Position numbers and translations under genes: made by a program
The notes under the pieces: model-generated
Told to the model about the DNA's origin: nothing
Databases searched by the model: none
Seen by the model: only the letters and a program-made list of their open reading frames with translations
Part shown: piece by piece, positions 26,767-36,446 of the stretch
Numbering within the stretch: position 1 is the stretch's first letter
How the letters are laid out: each line of letters begins with the position of its first letter
NCBI RefSeq assembly: GCF_020852615.1
Contig: NZ_JADZAJ010000015.1
Coordinates: 1 to 64,000, forward strand
Length of the DNA: 64,000 bases
Source: Nitrosomonas sp.
GTDB taxonomy: Bacteria; Pseudomonadota; Gammaproteobacteria; Burkholderiales; Nitrosomonadaceae
Direction of reading: 5' to 3'

Positions 26767-29496
26767 TTAGTTCAACCTGCCATGACATTGCTTGAATTTT
26801 TTGCCCGATCCACAAGGACAAGGGTCATTCCGTCCAATTTTTTCATTCTTCCGAACAAAAGGCTGCAGCTTATTCTCCTGATTCTCCGCAACAGATTGCT
26901 GCTCTTCCGCTACTTCATTATAGGCATCATGATGATATTCCAGATTTTTAGGAGCAGGTGTCTCTGCAACAGATTCAACCTGTTGCTCGTTTCGTATCTG
27001 TACCGCCATGAGAATTTTTGTCACATCTGATTTAATTGCTTCAAGCATTGCGGTGAATAGCTCAAAAGCTTCTCTTTTATATTCCTGCTTGGGATTTACC
27101 TGGGCATAGCCACGCAAATGGATTCCCTGGCGTAAATGATCTAATGCAGCCAGATGTTCCCGCCAGTGAGTATCTATACTGTGCAACATCACCATACGCT
27201 CATACTGGTGCATAATGGGGGCGCTGATCTGCTCAACCTTACTCTGGTAATGCGTATTCACTGATTCTATGATACGGTCACGGAGATTTTCTTCGTGTAG
27301 CTCGCTATCTTCCTCCAGCCATTTCCGGACTGGAATCTGTAAGTGGTATTCACTGGCCAGGGCCTTCTCCAGCCCGGCAACATCCCATTGCTCTTCAATA
27401 CTCTGTTCCGGAATATAAGTACTGACAAGCTGGCTAACTACACTTCCGCGAATAGCACTTATTGTATCTGTAACCCCCTGTTCAGCATCCAGCAATTCAT
27501 TGCGCTGCTGGTAAATTACCTTACGCTGATCATTGGCCACATCGTCGTATTCCAGCAGTTGCTTGCGAATATCAAAATTTCGGGCTTCTACCTTTCTTTG
27601 TGCATTTTCTATTGCACGCGTAACCCAAGGATGCTCGATTGCTTCTCCCTCCGGCATTTTGAGGCGCGTCATAATATTCGCAACCCTGTCTGAAGAAAAA
27701 ATACGCAAAAGAGAATCTTCCAGCGAAAGATAAAAACGACTGGAACCGGGGTCTCCTTGCCGTCCGGAACGCCCGCGCAACTGATTATCAATCCGGCGTG
27801 ACTCATGTCGCTCTGTACCAATAATATGTAACCCGCCCAGCCTGATTACCTCGTCATGTCTGATCTGCCATGCCCGGCGAATTTCCTCAATTTTTTTATT
27901 TCGGGCTGCTTCATCAAGTGTTTCATCCATCCTGATCTGATTGATCTCTTGCTCGGGATTTCCTCCCAGAACAATATCCGTTCCCCTACCCGCCATGTTA
28001 GTCGCGATGGTTACCATTTTAGGGCGCCCTGCCTGCACGATAATTTCTGCTTCTCTGGCATGCTGCTTGGCATTGAGAACCTGATGAGGCAGTTTCTCCT
28101 TTGTCAGGAGGGATGAAAGCAATTCATTATTTTCGATCGAAGTAGTGCCCACCAGGACAGGCTGCCCGCGCTCGTAACAGTCCCTGATATCCACAATAAT
28201 TGCCTGATATTTTTCCTGTGTTGTACGAAAAACCTGATCCATGCGATCATCCCGCGCCATGGGGCGATGCGTCGGTATCACAACCGTTTCCAATCCATAG
28301 ATTTGCTGGAACTCAAATGCCTCTGTATCAGCGGTACCGGTCATACCCGCAAGCTTTTCGTACATCCGGAAATAATTCTGGAAAGTAATAGATGCCAGCG
28401 TCTGGTTTTCTTTCTGGATCGAGACGTTTTCTTTGGCTTCAACAGCCTGGTGCAACCCTTCCGACCACCGTCTCCCCGGCATGAGACGACCCGTAAATTC
28501 ATCGACAATAATGACCTCATCATTCTGTACCACATAGTGCTGATCACGATTGAACAACACATGTGCACGTAACCCAGCATTAAAATGATGAATCAGGCTG
28601 ATATTTATCGGATCATACAAACTGGATCCGACAGGCAACAGGCCAGCCTCACTCAGTAATCTTTCAGCGTGCTCGAACCCTTCTTCGCTCAGCAGAACCT
28701 GTTGAGTTTTTTCATCCACACTGTAATCACCAGGACTGTTTTCATCCGCCTGCCGCGTCAGTTTGGGTATCAGCACGTCTATGCGCTTGTAAATTTCAGT
28801 ATCACCCTCAGCCATACCGGAAATAATCAGCGGTGTCCGGGCTTCATCAATCAGGATTGAATCAACTTCATCCACAATGGCAAAATTGAGTTCTCGCTGG
28901 ACACGCTCGGCACTGTGCCCCACCATATTGTCACGCAGGTAATCAAAACCATATTCATTGTTCGTGCCGTAGGTTATATCCGCAGCGTAAGCAGCCTGTT
29001 TTTCTTCGTGGGGCATTTGTGACAGCACGACCCCGACGGTTAATCCCAGAAAACGGTAGACCTGTCCCATCCATTCCGCATCACGCTTTGCCAGATAATC
29101 GTTTACCGTAACAATATGAACCCCTTTACCTGATAGCGCATTCAGGTAGGTCGGCAAGGTTCCCATCAGCGTCTTTCCTTCACCTGTGCGCATCTCGGCA
29201 ATTTTTCCTTCATGCAGAACCATGCCGCCAATCAGCTGTACATCGAAGTGACGCATTCCCAGTACACGCTTCGCTGCCTCTCTAACCACAGCAAAAGCTT
29301 CAGGCAGCAGCTGATCCAGCTTCTCGCCATTTACAACACGTTGTTTAAATTCACCTGTTTTATTGCGTAATGCTTCATCCGACAGGGGTGAGATGACAGC
29401 TTCCAGCTCATTGATGGCGCGGACAATCTTCGAGTACTGTTTTACCAGTCGATCATTACGGCTACCAAAAATACTCTTCAGTAAATTGCTCAGCAT
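26767..29496 (-). CDS. secA: SecA, preprotein translocase ATPase
   Basis: This 909-aa motor of the Sec pathway has Walker [14 protein letters not shown] near residue 104, a DEAD-like motif in [23 protein letters not shown], the helicase-like second nucleotide domain ([16 protein letters not shown]), a helical scaffold, and a C-terminal zinc-binding tail [13 protein letters not shown] for SecB and lipids. The length is normal for proteobacteria. It is transcribed away from the DciA-like gene; the usual intervening M23 peptidase gene is absent. Confidence 0.98.
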   Translation of the reverse strand: MLSNLLKSIFGSRNDRLVKQYSKIVRAINELEAVISPLSDEALRNKTGEFKQRVVNGEKLDQLLPEAFAVVREAAKRVLGMRHFDVQLIGGMVLHEGKIAEMRTGEGKTLMGTLPTYLNALSGKGVHIVTVNDYLAKRDAEWMGQVYRFLGLTVGVVLSQMPHEEKQAAYAADITYGTNNEYGFDYLRDNMVGHSAERVQRELNFAIVDEVDSILIDEARTPLIISGMAEGDTEIYKRIDVLIPKLTRQADENSPGDYSVDEKTQQVLLSEEGFEHAERLLSEAGLLPVGSSLYDPINISLIHHFNAGLRAHVLFNRDQHYVVQNDEVIIVDEFTGRLMPGRRWSEGLHQAVEAKENVSIQKENQTLASITFQNYFRMYEKLAGMTGTADTEAFEFQQIYGLETVVIPTHRPMARDDRMDQVFRTTQEKYQAIIVDIRDCYERGQPVLVGTTSIENNELLSSLLTKEKLPHQVLNAKQHAREAEIIVQAGRPKMVTIATNMAGRGTDIVLGGNPEQEINQIRMDETLDEAARNKKIEEIRRAWQIRHDEVIRLGGLHIIGTERHESRRIDNQLRGRSGRQGDPGSSRFYLSLEDSLLRIFSSDRVANIMTRLKMPEGEAIEHPWVTRAIENAQRKVEARNFDIRKQLLEYDDVANDQRKVIYQQRNELLDAEQGVTDTISAIRGSVVSQLVSTYIPEQSIEEQWDVAGLEKALASEYHLQIPVRKWLEEDSELHEENLRDRIIESVNTHYQSKVEQISAPIMHQYERMVMLHSIDTHWREHLAALDHLRQGIHLRGYAQVNPKQEYKREAFELFTAMLEAIKSDVTKILMAVQIRNEQQVESVAETPAPKNLEYHHDAYNEVAEEQQSVAENQENKLQPFVRKNEKIGRNDPCPCGSGKKFKQCHGRLN

Positions 29497-29931
29497 GGGA
29501 AATTAGTTATTTGTCTATTGATGAAAAAGTATGGTTTACAAACCATCTGCCAGGTTGAATCTGTTTCATAACAGAAGATTACTGGAAGTCGCCTGTAAAT
29601 AAATTTATGATCTGGCCGGAAAATTGCGATTAACGGCACGAGCCGGTGTGTATATGAAGATAAGGTAATGAAGCGAGTGTACAACATGATGCCTTTGGGT
29701 TCAGAGCACATGCGCCAGTGAACAGCAATGGCCTGCACTTTCTGTTGATTGGCAAACACCTCCGTAATTGAGCTGACTGTTTATGACAACACACCTGATT
29801 GCCGGGATGCCAAAACCCGGCCATACTACCATAATCAAAATCGTAAGCAGAAGTAGACAGAACAGACAGAAGCCATACACAAACCGGTTACAGCTGTTTA
29901 GGGTTTATTTAATGACATCAGGCAAGGCAGT
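29497..29931. other. Divergent intergenic region secA / DciA-like gene
   Basis: This 435-nt stretch must contain the promoters of both genes. ORFs in the track here (for example 29490-29759) overlap the secA start, lack ribosome binding sites and show no family features, so I treat them as chance. I could not fix promoter boxes with confidence and see no structural RNA. Confidence 0.5.
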
Positions 29932-30378
29932 ATGTCCATCCTTAATCTGAATAATTTTTTATCTGGCCTCGACAAATCTCCTGAGTATGGCCAGTTGTTT
30001 TCCAGAGCCAAATACCTGGTGAGAATCCAGGAACAGCTATTGAGTATGATACCCCCGCCGTTAAGCAACCGGTGTGTCGCAGGACAGCATACTGCCGAAG
30101 GAAATCTGATTATTTATACAGACAGCGGCGCCATTGCCACACGGCTGCGCCACCTTACCCCAATCATTCAGCAGAAAATGAACAAAGCCGGAATCAAAGT
30201 GGAATCTGTCAGGGTTTCCATTCAACCCCGGTTAAATTTTCCGGAATCGAAAAATACCGGAGAGGTTTCCCGTACCCTCAGCAAGGTTGCGGTCGAGCAT
30301 CTGAGCAAACTATCCGGCTCGTTGCCGGCAGGGTCCCCGCTCCAGTCATCCATCAGGGCGCTGCTTGCCAACCAGTGA
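29932..30378 (+). CDS. DUF721/DciA-like protein
   Basis: This 148-aa protein shows the DUF721 core: a region around LLSMIPPPLSNRCVAGQHTAEGNLIIYTDSGAIATRLRHLTPIIQQKMN, with the L-x-V/I-x-T-x-S-x-x-A-x-x-L-R pattern. DciA proteins load the replicative helicase DnaB in bacteria lacking DnaC, and the gene typically lies beside secA, as it does here. AAGG precedes the ATG. The C-terminus is variable. The family is well supported; the helicase-loading role is inferred from it. Confidence 0.8.
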   Translation: MSILNLNNFLSGLDKSPEYGQLFSRAKYLVRIQEQLLSMIPPPLSNRCVAGQHTAEGNLIIYTDSGAIATRLRHLTPIIQQKMNKAGIKVESVRVSIQPRLNFPESKNTGEVSRTLSKVAVEHLSKLSGSLPAGSPLQSSIRALLANQ

Positions 30379-30387
30379 AGCTGTCCC

Positions 30388-31035
30388 CTATTTTTTCTCC
30401 ATATTACTGATAAATGCATTGGCTTCACTGATGGACTGCTCCATCGCCGCAACCAAAGTCGAAACATTCAACTGCAATGTTTTCAGTTCACCTTTCAGTG
30501 AGGCAATCGCCCGGGCATTAAGATTATGTTTAAGATACATCACCTGGTCATTAAAAACTGTTAATACAGGCTGAATTCTTGATTCCGCATTTCTCATGGC
30601 AGCAATGAGCTGCCTGTAATACGACCGGGTTGTACTCAGCTTTTCCTGACTGCTGCGCTTCAGCGCCGGATTGGAATACTGCGTAATCTCTTGCTCCCAC
30701 TCCCTGAATAGCGCTGCCGAAACACTCTCAACATCTTCAATACGGCTTCTGATTTCGTTTGCCTTGTCCGCACTTGCCTCATATTCCCGGTTCAATTTTT
30801 TATAAATGACTTCAAGATCGCCCCCTTTGAAGCTGGTTGCAGCAGAAAACTGTTCCAGTGCGGACTTGAACTGTTCTCTGGCTTCTTCCTGCGTATCTCT
30901 TGCTTTCTCAACCCGATGGACCAGAACATCCCGTTTTGGAATACCGATCTTTTCAAGTCCACTGTAATACATGGTGGAACAGGCGGTCAGGGAAACCGCA
31001 AAAATCACCACAAATAATCGGACTGCATAGTTCAT
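30388..31035 (-). CDS. DUF2959 lipoprotein
   Basis: This 215-aa protein has a lipoprotein signal (MNYAVRLFVVIFAVSLTACS, lipobox LTAC), followed by a mostly helical, coiled-coil body: REQFKSALEQFSAATSFKGGDLEVIYKKLNREYEAS, the DUF2959 pattern. I moved the start from 31122 to the ATG at 31035, because GGGGA lies 9 nt upstream and the signal peptide starts there. The function is unknown. It ends the lipid operon, 53 nt after the Tam41-like gene, so it may or may not belong to it functionally. It is convergent with the DciA-like gene. Confidence 0.8.
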   Translation of the reverse strand: MNYAVRLFVVIFAVSLTACSTMYYSGLEKIGIPKRDVLVHRVEKARDTQEEAREQFKSALEQFSAATSFKGGDLEVIYKKLNREYEASADKANEIRSRIEDVESVSAALFREWEQEITQYSNPALKRSSQEKLSTTRSYYRQLIAAMRNAESRIQPVLTVFNDQVMYLKHNLNARAIASLKGELKTLQLNVSTLVAAMEQSISEANAFISNMEKK

Positions 31036-31088
31036 CACTGTCATTCCCCAATAAATTTTCCAGAATATCCTGCTGTTATTAATCAGCT

Positions 31089-32054
31089 TCAGCGCAATAC
31101 ACCACGCCGCAGCAGTTGCCACATAACTTTATACCCCCACAGTATCGGATGACGCCTCAACATGGGCGTAATCTCGACTTTGATACCGGTATGGCGAGCA
31201 ATTTTCCAGGCGGCATAATCCAGGCAGTCGCGGAACGTCATCGTCGCCTTACTCAGCCGCAGTATCGACAATACTCGCCCCTGCCAGCGCCGCAGCCACC
31301 AATGGATTCGCGCCCGTAATCTCTGATAGGGTGATATTGAATTAATGTGATATTGCCCGTCAGCCTGCAAACTCAGCAGCGAGCCCAGAGCAGGGAGGGC
31401 TGCTGCCGTCAGCCGATTATAGATTCCCGGGTTAAGCCCTGCCAGATAGCGGGCACGTGCCTCACGCTCGGCACGCAGCTCGGCAGCGTAAGTCAGCATT
31501 AACCCGGAAGCCCAGATCATTTCCGGATTACCGGGACCCGGTTTGAGCATTGGCAACGTCGAGCTGATAAATTTGAGCACAGCGCCAGCCTGCGCAATAT
31601 GAATACGCTTCCCGGCCTGATCATCACGCACATAAAGCAACCTGGCCGGCTGTGCAAAACGTGCCCAGATATAAGGGTGAAACCACTGGGCGCCACGTTC
31701 AAAATCTGCTGTCGAAATAACCGCATACTTGGATCGCATTACGCCGGTTACAGCAGGAATTTCCAGATAAAACACATTTGGGGGCAGCCAGGCATTCAGA
31801 CAGGCCAGCAGACAATCAGAATAAGCAGACTGATAATCGCTGACCAGCACATAAAAATCAGCTATGCCTTCGGTCAGATCGGAAGCCTGCAGACTGGAAC
31901 CATACAAAATAACGGCATCCAGCGCTTTTCCGAAACGCTGTTTCAATGTATCAACAAAAATCTGAAATTCCGGATGAACAGGCTGCGCATCCTGAATGGC
32001 GATTTCCTGTACCAAAAGATCAGGGATATTTTGTAAACCAGCAGAACTGCTCAT
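31089..32054 (-). CDS. Tam41-like cytidylyltransferase (putative CDP-lipid synthase)
   Basis: This 321-aa protein has a nucleotidyltransferase-like N-terminus, LDAVILYGSSLQASDLTEGIADFYVLV, then VFYLEIPAVTG...SKYAVISTADFERG and a helical C-terminus. The YGSS...D-F-V pattern plus KYAVIST resembles Tam41, the mitochondrial phosphatidate cytidylyltransferase that makes CDP-diacylglycerol. I infer a CDP-lipid synthase acting on a phospholipid or ceramide phosphate. It starts 10 nt after the lipid kinase gene, which would make its phosphorylated substrate. Alternatively it could be a nucleotidyltransferase of unrelated specificity. Confidence 0.62.
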   Translation of the reverse strand: MSSSAGLQNIPDLLVQEIAIQDAQPVHPEFQIFVDTLKQRFGKALDAVILYGSSLQASDLTEGIADFYVLVSDYQSAYSDCLLACLNAWLPPNVFYLEIPAVTGVMRSKYAVISTADFERGAQWFHPYIWARFAQPARLLYVRDDQAGKRIHIAQAGAVLKFISSTLPMLKPGPGNPEMIWASGLMLTYAAELRAEREARARYLAGLNPGIYNRLTAAALPALGSLLSLQADGQYHINSISPYQRLRARIHWWLRRWQGRVLSILRLSKATMTFRDCLDYAAWKIARHTGIKVEITPMLRRHPILWGYKVMWQLLRRGVLR

Positions 32055-32064
32055 TCAATTTTTT

Positions 32065-33033
32065 TCATAAAACACGAAAACGGATTGGACCATCAGCTGT
32101 AATTCTTACCGGCCCATACTGACTGGATGCATGATACAGCTCACCATCCACGATATATTCGTCATCCAGCCACAGTTCAACTGAAGCTGTGTTATAGCTG
32201 GTATAACCGTCCTGCTGCTTCAAATGATGCCCTCGTCCCATCACCAATGGCCAGATAGCGCGCCAGAACCGTTTGCTGTGCTGTTCGATAAAAGTGGCAT
32301 GCAATGGTGCCGATTCCCGCCCCCAATAGGGATGGATGTTGAGTAACAGCCTGTCCAGCGCACTGACGAGTGCAAACAGATATACTTTCTCACGCAACGT
32401 ACCTGTTTCATCTTTCTGAATAATCCGTACAGGAGACCATTCAGCTTGCGGACGCCCCAGAAATGTACCCATCAGCGAGCGTAACACGATCAGAATGGTA
32501 AAAATATTACCGGTAATTCCCAGCTGCTTGATTTGGCTGCGTGAAAACCTGACGCCGCGCGCAATCAGGCCGAGACCGAGCATCATCCCGTACACATTTT
32601 TTCTGCCCGTTTGTTCAATACGCAACACCGGCCTGTCTATCCGTTTCAGGTTGCCGGGCTGATGCAGATACTGCCTGATTCTTTCCAGGAACCACTTTAT
32701 CCGGCCGTTCATCCCCAGATCGAGTGCTGTCATATTGGTTGTGCCAGCCGGAATGATAGTAATTTCCGGCCAGCTTTCCGGCACCAGATGATCGAATAAA
32801 CAGCTGATTATGCCCTGCAGTGTGCCATCTCCGCCCACAACAATCAGCCATTCGACCTTCGCCTCAACAACGATACTTACTGCCTGTTCAAACTCAGTCT
32901 GACTGGTCGCTTCAATCTGCGTGATTTCAGGCAAGGTGGCCAGCAGATTGCGTATCTGTACCGCCTGCTTGCGAAATCCGCCCCCCAGCGGGTTATAGAT
33001 CAAACCAATCCTGGCCGGAACAAACGCTATCAC
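32065..33033 (-). CDS. Diacylglycerol/ceramide-kinase-family lipid kinase
   Basis: This 322-aa protein has a DAGK catalytic domain: an N-terminal IGLIYNPLGGGFRKQ, then LIVVGGDGTLQGIISCLF (the GGDGT nucleotide loop) and IIPAGTTNMTALDLGMN. It phosphorylates lipid hydroxyls; diacylglycerol, sphingosine and ceramide kinases all belong here, so the substrate is open. It starts with GTG overlapping the stop of the CDP-alcohol transferase (GTGA). Context suggests it supplies a lipid phosphate to the Tam41-like enzyme. Confidence 0.85.
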   Translation of the reverse strand: MIAFVPARIGLIYNPLGGGFRKQAVQIRNLLATLPEITQIEATSQTEFEQAVSIVVEAKVEWLIVVGGDGTLQGIISCLFDHLVPESWPEITIIPAGTTNMTALDLGMNGRIKWFLERIRQYLHQPGNLKRIDRPVLRIEQTGRKNVYGMMLGLGLIARGVRFSRSQIKQLGITGNIFTILIVLRSLMGTFLGRPQAEWSPVRIIQKDETGTLREKVYLFALVSALDRLLLNIHPYWGRESAPLHATFIEQHSKRFWRAIWPLVMGRGHHLKQQDGYTSYNTASVELWLDDEYIVDGELYHASSQYGPVRITADGPIRFRVL

Positions 33034-34274
33034 CGGATTATCCTTTCCTTCTCCTCCGGGACAGGCTTGTCATATCGCTGCGAAAGCGGCAACCGGGTAA
33101 ATATCCTGACTGCTAACTGCTGCCTGTCCTGAACAGGATCAATCCCTTCCATCCAGGAATGAAGCTCTCCATCCCGTAATCGGTTTTGCCAGGCATTAAA
33201 CAGCCTGTAAAGCAGAAACAGCGTCGACAGTAAATGCCATAGCACGACCAGAATAAACCCAATATCCGGTCTGCCTGCCATCCAGCCGGCAGTCAGCAGG
33301 ATCAGGTTCGGGTTGCGGCGTGCTGTAATCAGGCGATGGAATGAATCGATCTGATGCCAGATAAAAATATCGAAAGATGCCAGCCAGAACTGGAAAGCGC
33401 CTTCACAAAAACGACCACCCACATAGCCGATAAACATCAGCCAGATCAGCAGTTCAGGATTATTCAGCGGTGTGTCTGTTGTCATCAGCCCCACACCCCA
33501 GGCGAGATACCATAATGGAGGATGAATAATATCCAGCCCGTGATCCAGCACATCACCCATCTTGCTGGATGTCAGCGTGACACGCGCCAGCTTGCCATCA
33601 ACCGTATCCAGAAAAGTCATCAGCCATGCCATTATCAGGCCGGCACCAAATGCGCCATACCAGAATGCCACGCCTGCCAGTACAGCAAAAACCAGGCTGA
33701 GCAGTGTCACATGATTCGGTTTCAGGCCCAGCCGAACACATAAACGTGTTGCCATGAATGCTGGCCAGGGCCACAGCCATTTGGTAACCAGATCAGTTAC
33801 ACCCTTATAGGATGCGGCAAACAATTCGGATTCCAGCTCAGCCTGATTGCAGCGCCGGATAGGTAAAACATAGGGAGGATCCTTTTTTTTCAGATTTTGC
33901 TGCACCTGAACAGGAAGATCTTTTAATGTGCCGCGTGGAAGATCATCCGGAACAGGTTGTTTTTCACTTAACACCTCACACATCACACCTGCATTTTTTC
34001 CATCAGTCAGAATAGCAACCGGAGTCTCATCCACAGGCGTAACCAGAACCTTATGCTCATTCAGAGTGATCATTGCATTAATCACCCTGGTGTCAAACAG
34101 GTAGTCCGCACGCAGCAGTAACACAGTATCCGTTTCTGCCACTTGAGAAACATTTTCCACCAGCACAGCTGCCTTGCTTGCTGCCAGCATACGCTCAAGG
34201 CGGGCACGCCCGCTTATTCCCCACAAACTGGCTTTGCTGTTGCCGATAATGTGAACAAAGAAAGTATTTGTCAT
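33030..34274 (-). CDS. CDP-alcohol phosphatidyltransferase with N-terminal NTP-transferase-like domain
   Basis: This protein is about 414 aa. The C-terminal half is polytopic and has the full CDP-alcohol transferase motif DTVDGKLARVTLTSSKMGDV followed by LDHGLD (D-x2-DG-x2-AR-x8-G-x3-D-x3-D). The N-terminal ~180 residues resemble a sugar-nucleotide transferase fold (RLERMLAASKAAVLV, VLLLRADYLFDTRVI) but lack the usual glycine-rich GxGxR nucleotide loop, so they may be inactive. The layout recalls bifunctional inositol-phosphate cytidylyltransferase/transferase enzymes. The start was moved to the ATG at 34274, 7 nt after lptG. Confidence 0.83.
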   Translation of the reverse strand: MTNTFFVHIIGNSKASLWGISGRARLERMLAASKAAVLVENVSQVAETDTVLLLRADYLFDTRVINAMITLNEHKVLVTPVDETPVAILTDGKNAGVMCEVLSEKQPVPDDLPRGTLKDLPVQVQQNLKKKDPPYVLPIRRCNQAELESELFAASYKGVTDLVTKWLWPWPAFMATRLCVRLGLKPNHVTLLSLVFAVLAGVAFWYGAFGAGLIMAWLMTFLDTVDGKLARVTLTSSKMGDVLDHGLDIIHPPLWYLAWGVGLMTTDTPLNNPELLIWLMFIGYVGGRFCEGAFQFWLASFDIFIWHQIDSFHRLITARRNPNLILLTAGWMAGRPDIGFILVVLWHLLSTLFLLYRLFNAWQNRLRDGELHSWMEGIDPVQDRQQLAVRIFTRLPLSQRYDKPVPEEKERIIR

Positions 34275-34281
34275 ATCCGTC

Positions 34282-35349
34282 TCAAAAAGTGCGGCGTAAC
34301 AGCCAATATGTTGCAACAACAATCAGAAATATTCCGGGAGCAATTGAAACAGCCATTGGATTCAACTGAAATACCAGTCCGATATTGGCAATAATCTGGT
34401 CAAGCAGATAAATGCTGATCCCCAGGAGCGCAGCAAGAATCAGTTTTCCACCCAGTCCCTCACGCACAGAACCAAAGATAAAGGGAATTGCAATCAGGAT
34501 CATTGCAATCGTCATAACGGCCCCGCCCGCCTTGCGCCAGAGTGCCATAAGATAAGCATCCGCCTTCTGGCCGGTTGCTTTCAGGAATTCAGCATGGTTT
34601 ACCAGTTCCAGCGGAGTCAGGCTTTCCGGCGGTTTAGTCAGAGTCGCAATATCGTTCGGACCGAGAAATGAATGCCATTGAAGTGTGCGCAACCGTTTGA
34701 AGGTAATACTGTCCGGTGAAAATGTACGCACGGTGGCGCTATGCAGCACCCATGCACTATCATCAAAAATATCCGCATATTGTGCCTGGGCGTGAGCAGT
34801 CATCACGCCTTCCTTATCAAAATGGATGATTTCGATATCCATAGCACGCCCTTTGTGCAATATCTCGCCAATGCGTAATATATTCTGCTCATTGCGTGTC
34901 CAGGTACCGAGTCCCTTGCCCAGTTCAACGCCCTGCTCCAGTGCAATTGCCCGCAATACAGCTGCCTGCTGCTGAAGTTGAGGAGCAACAAAGTACTCCA
35001 GTGCCACTGTCGCAGTAATGAGTAATCCCCCGATCCCGACTGGAGCAAGACTGATCATCAGAGGAGAAAGTCCTGCCACCCGCATTGCCACCAGCTCCAG
35101 ATTCACTGCCAGCGCACCAAGCGCGCCCACTGTCCCCAGCAGGGCAATAAACGGTGCAATCTGGATAAACCTGCGGGGCATCAGCAGGGCGGTATACAGG
35201 AAAGCATCCCGGGTTGCATAGGTTCCCTTCCCCACATCATCGAGCTGATCCAGTAAATCAAAAAAGCTGAACAGCGGCAACAGGATAGCTGCAGCAATGA
35301 TCATTCCTGTCAAAACCTGCAAGGCGATGTAACGATGACAAACCTTCAC
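34282..35349 (-). CDS. lptG: LptG-family permease
   Basis: This 355-aa protein has six predicted membrane spans around a periplasmic jellyroll-type domain, with N-terminal VCHRYIALQVLTGMIIAAAILL and C-terminal GGKLILAALLGISIYLLDQI. LptF/LptG form the permease that extracts lipopolysaccharide from the inner membrane. The track starts far upstream inside lptF. I chose the GTG at 35349 because it overlaps the lptF stop (GTGA). It lies inside a lipid-synthesis operon, so a paralogue for another lipid is possible. Confidence 0.87.
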   Translation of the reverse strand: MKVCHRYIALQVLTGMIIAAAILLPLFSFFDLLDQLDDVGKGTYATRDAFLYTALLMPRRFIQIAPFIALLGTVGALGALAVNLELVAMRVAGLSPLMISLAPVGIGGLLITATVALEYFVAPQLQQQAAVLRAIALEQGVELGKGLGTWTRNEQNILRIGEILHKGRAMDIEIIHFDKEGVMTAHAQAQYADIFDDSAWVLHSATVRTFSPDSITFKRLRTLQWHSFLGPNDIATLTKPPESLTPLELVNHAEFLKATGQKADAYLMALWRKAGGAVMTIAMILIAIPFIFGSVREGLGGKLILAALLGISIYLLDQIIANIGLVFQLNPMAVSIAPGIFLIVVATYWLLRRTF

Positions 35350-36428
35350 TGTTTTCCCGCAGACAGCAAGGATCTTAGCCTTAATTCCGGCAGACGTAAC
35401 ACAACAATCAGGAGCAACAATATATATACCCACCAAACCCCGGGCATAGCAGCAACCACACCCTGCTCCACCCAGGTTTTTGCCAATCCGCTAAGGTTGT
35501 AGTAAGCCGCAAAAATCAGTGCAGCAACCAGGAAGGTTCGGTCAGATTTATCCTTGCGCGGTGTTGTGCGGGTAAAAGAAACGGCAATCAAAGCCAGCAA
35601 AATGGTAGCAGCTGGCCGGGAAAGCCGCCACTGCAACTCGGCTGTTTCACGCGGTTCCTCCGAATCCCATAAAGATCGGGTAGAAGCCGCTTTACGCCGA
35701 TAATTTTGAGCCTGATCACTTTCATTGAAATAGATCATCTTCACAAAATGAGCTGTGCTGTCTCTGACAGCATCAAAACCGAGGCGGTAGATCTGCCCTT
35801 CCCGCAGCTCGATATGCGGCCACTGTTCTGCTGTCATCGACCGCTGGTAACCTTCTCTGGAAATAATGATTTCCCTGCCTTTTGCAGTTCTGATGTAGTG
35901 GAAAACACCTTCCATGCGTTTTTCGGAATCATCCTTGCCTCGAATAAAGATTACCCGGCCACTTTTTTCACTCCCGTAAAAACGACCGGGCTGAAAACGA
36001 TTGGTATTCAGCTCAGCTTCAGCTTGCGCATCCATGATGTAGCTTTCTGCATAAGCCCACGGGCGGGCATAAACCGAAAGCATGCCACTGAGAATGGCAA
36101 TCGGCAGGGCAATTACAAAAACGGTACCGAGAATCCGGTTGTCTCCATATCCGGCCGTACGTAATACATTGATTTCCTGATCCCGGTTCATCCGGTTCAA
36201 TCCATAAATGACTGCCACATAGAAAGCGATTGGAACCAGCACCTCCAGTGCAATAATGGTTTTTAACCCGACCAGCTTGAACATGGCGATAGTGCCAAGC
36301 GTCTCAGACACAGCGCCAGTGAGAAATCGCGCAACGCTAAAACTGACAAACAGCCCGATCAGAATAATCGTCACCACGATAAAAGGGAGCAGCAATTCCC
36401 GAGTGATATATCTTTCAATAATCTTCAT
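35346..36428 (-). CDS. lptF: LptF-family permease
   Basis: This 360-aa partner of LptG begins MKIIERYITRELLLPFIVV, has the conserved first coupling segment NRMNRDQEINVLRTAGYGDNRIL, a periplasmic domain, and three C-terminal spans ending in LRLRSLLSAGKQ. It follows the NTP-transferase gene by 18 nt. In most betaproteobacteria lptFG is divergent from pepA; here it sits between genes for lipid head-group synthesis. Whether this is the housekeeping copy cannot be decided from one window. Confidence 0.87.
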   Translation of the reverse strand: MKIIERYITRELLLPFIVVTIILIGLFVSFSVARFLTGAVSETLGTIAMFKLVGLKTIIALEVLVPIAFYVAVIYGLNRMNRDQEINVLRTAGYGDNRILGTVFVIALPIAILSGMLSVYARPWAYAESYIMDAQAEAELNTNRFQPGRFYGSEKSGRVIFIRGKDDSEKRMEGVFHYIRTAKGREIIISREGYQRSMTAEQWPHIELREGQIYRLGFDAVRDSTAHFVKMIYFNESDQAQNYRRKAASTRSLWDSEEPRETAELQWRLSRPAATILLALIAVSFTRTTPRKDKSDRTFLVAALIFAAYYNLSGLAKTWVEQGVVAAMPGVWWVYILLLLIVVLRLPELRLRSLLSAGKQ

Positions 36429-36446
36429 GGAATACGGCCGGAAAGG

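Noticed and set aside
29490-29824. Minus-strand ORFs upstream of secA
   Set aside because: They overlap the secA start or each other, and their sequence looks random.
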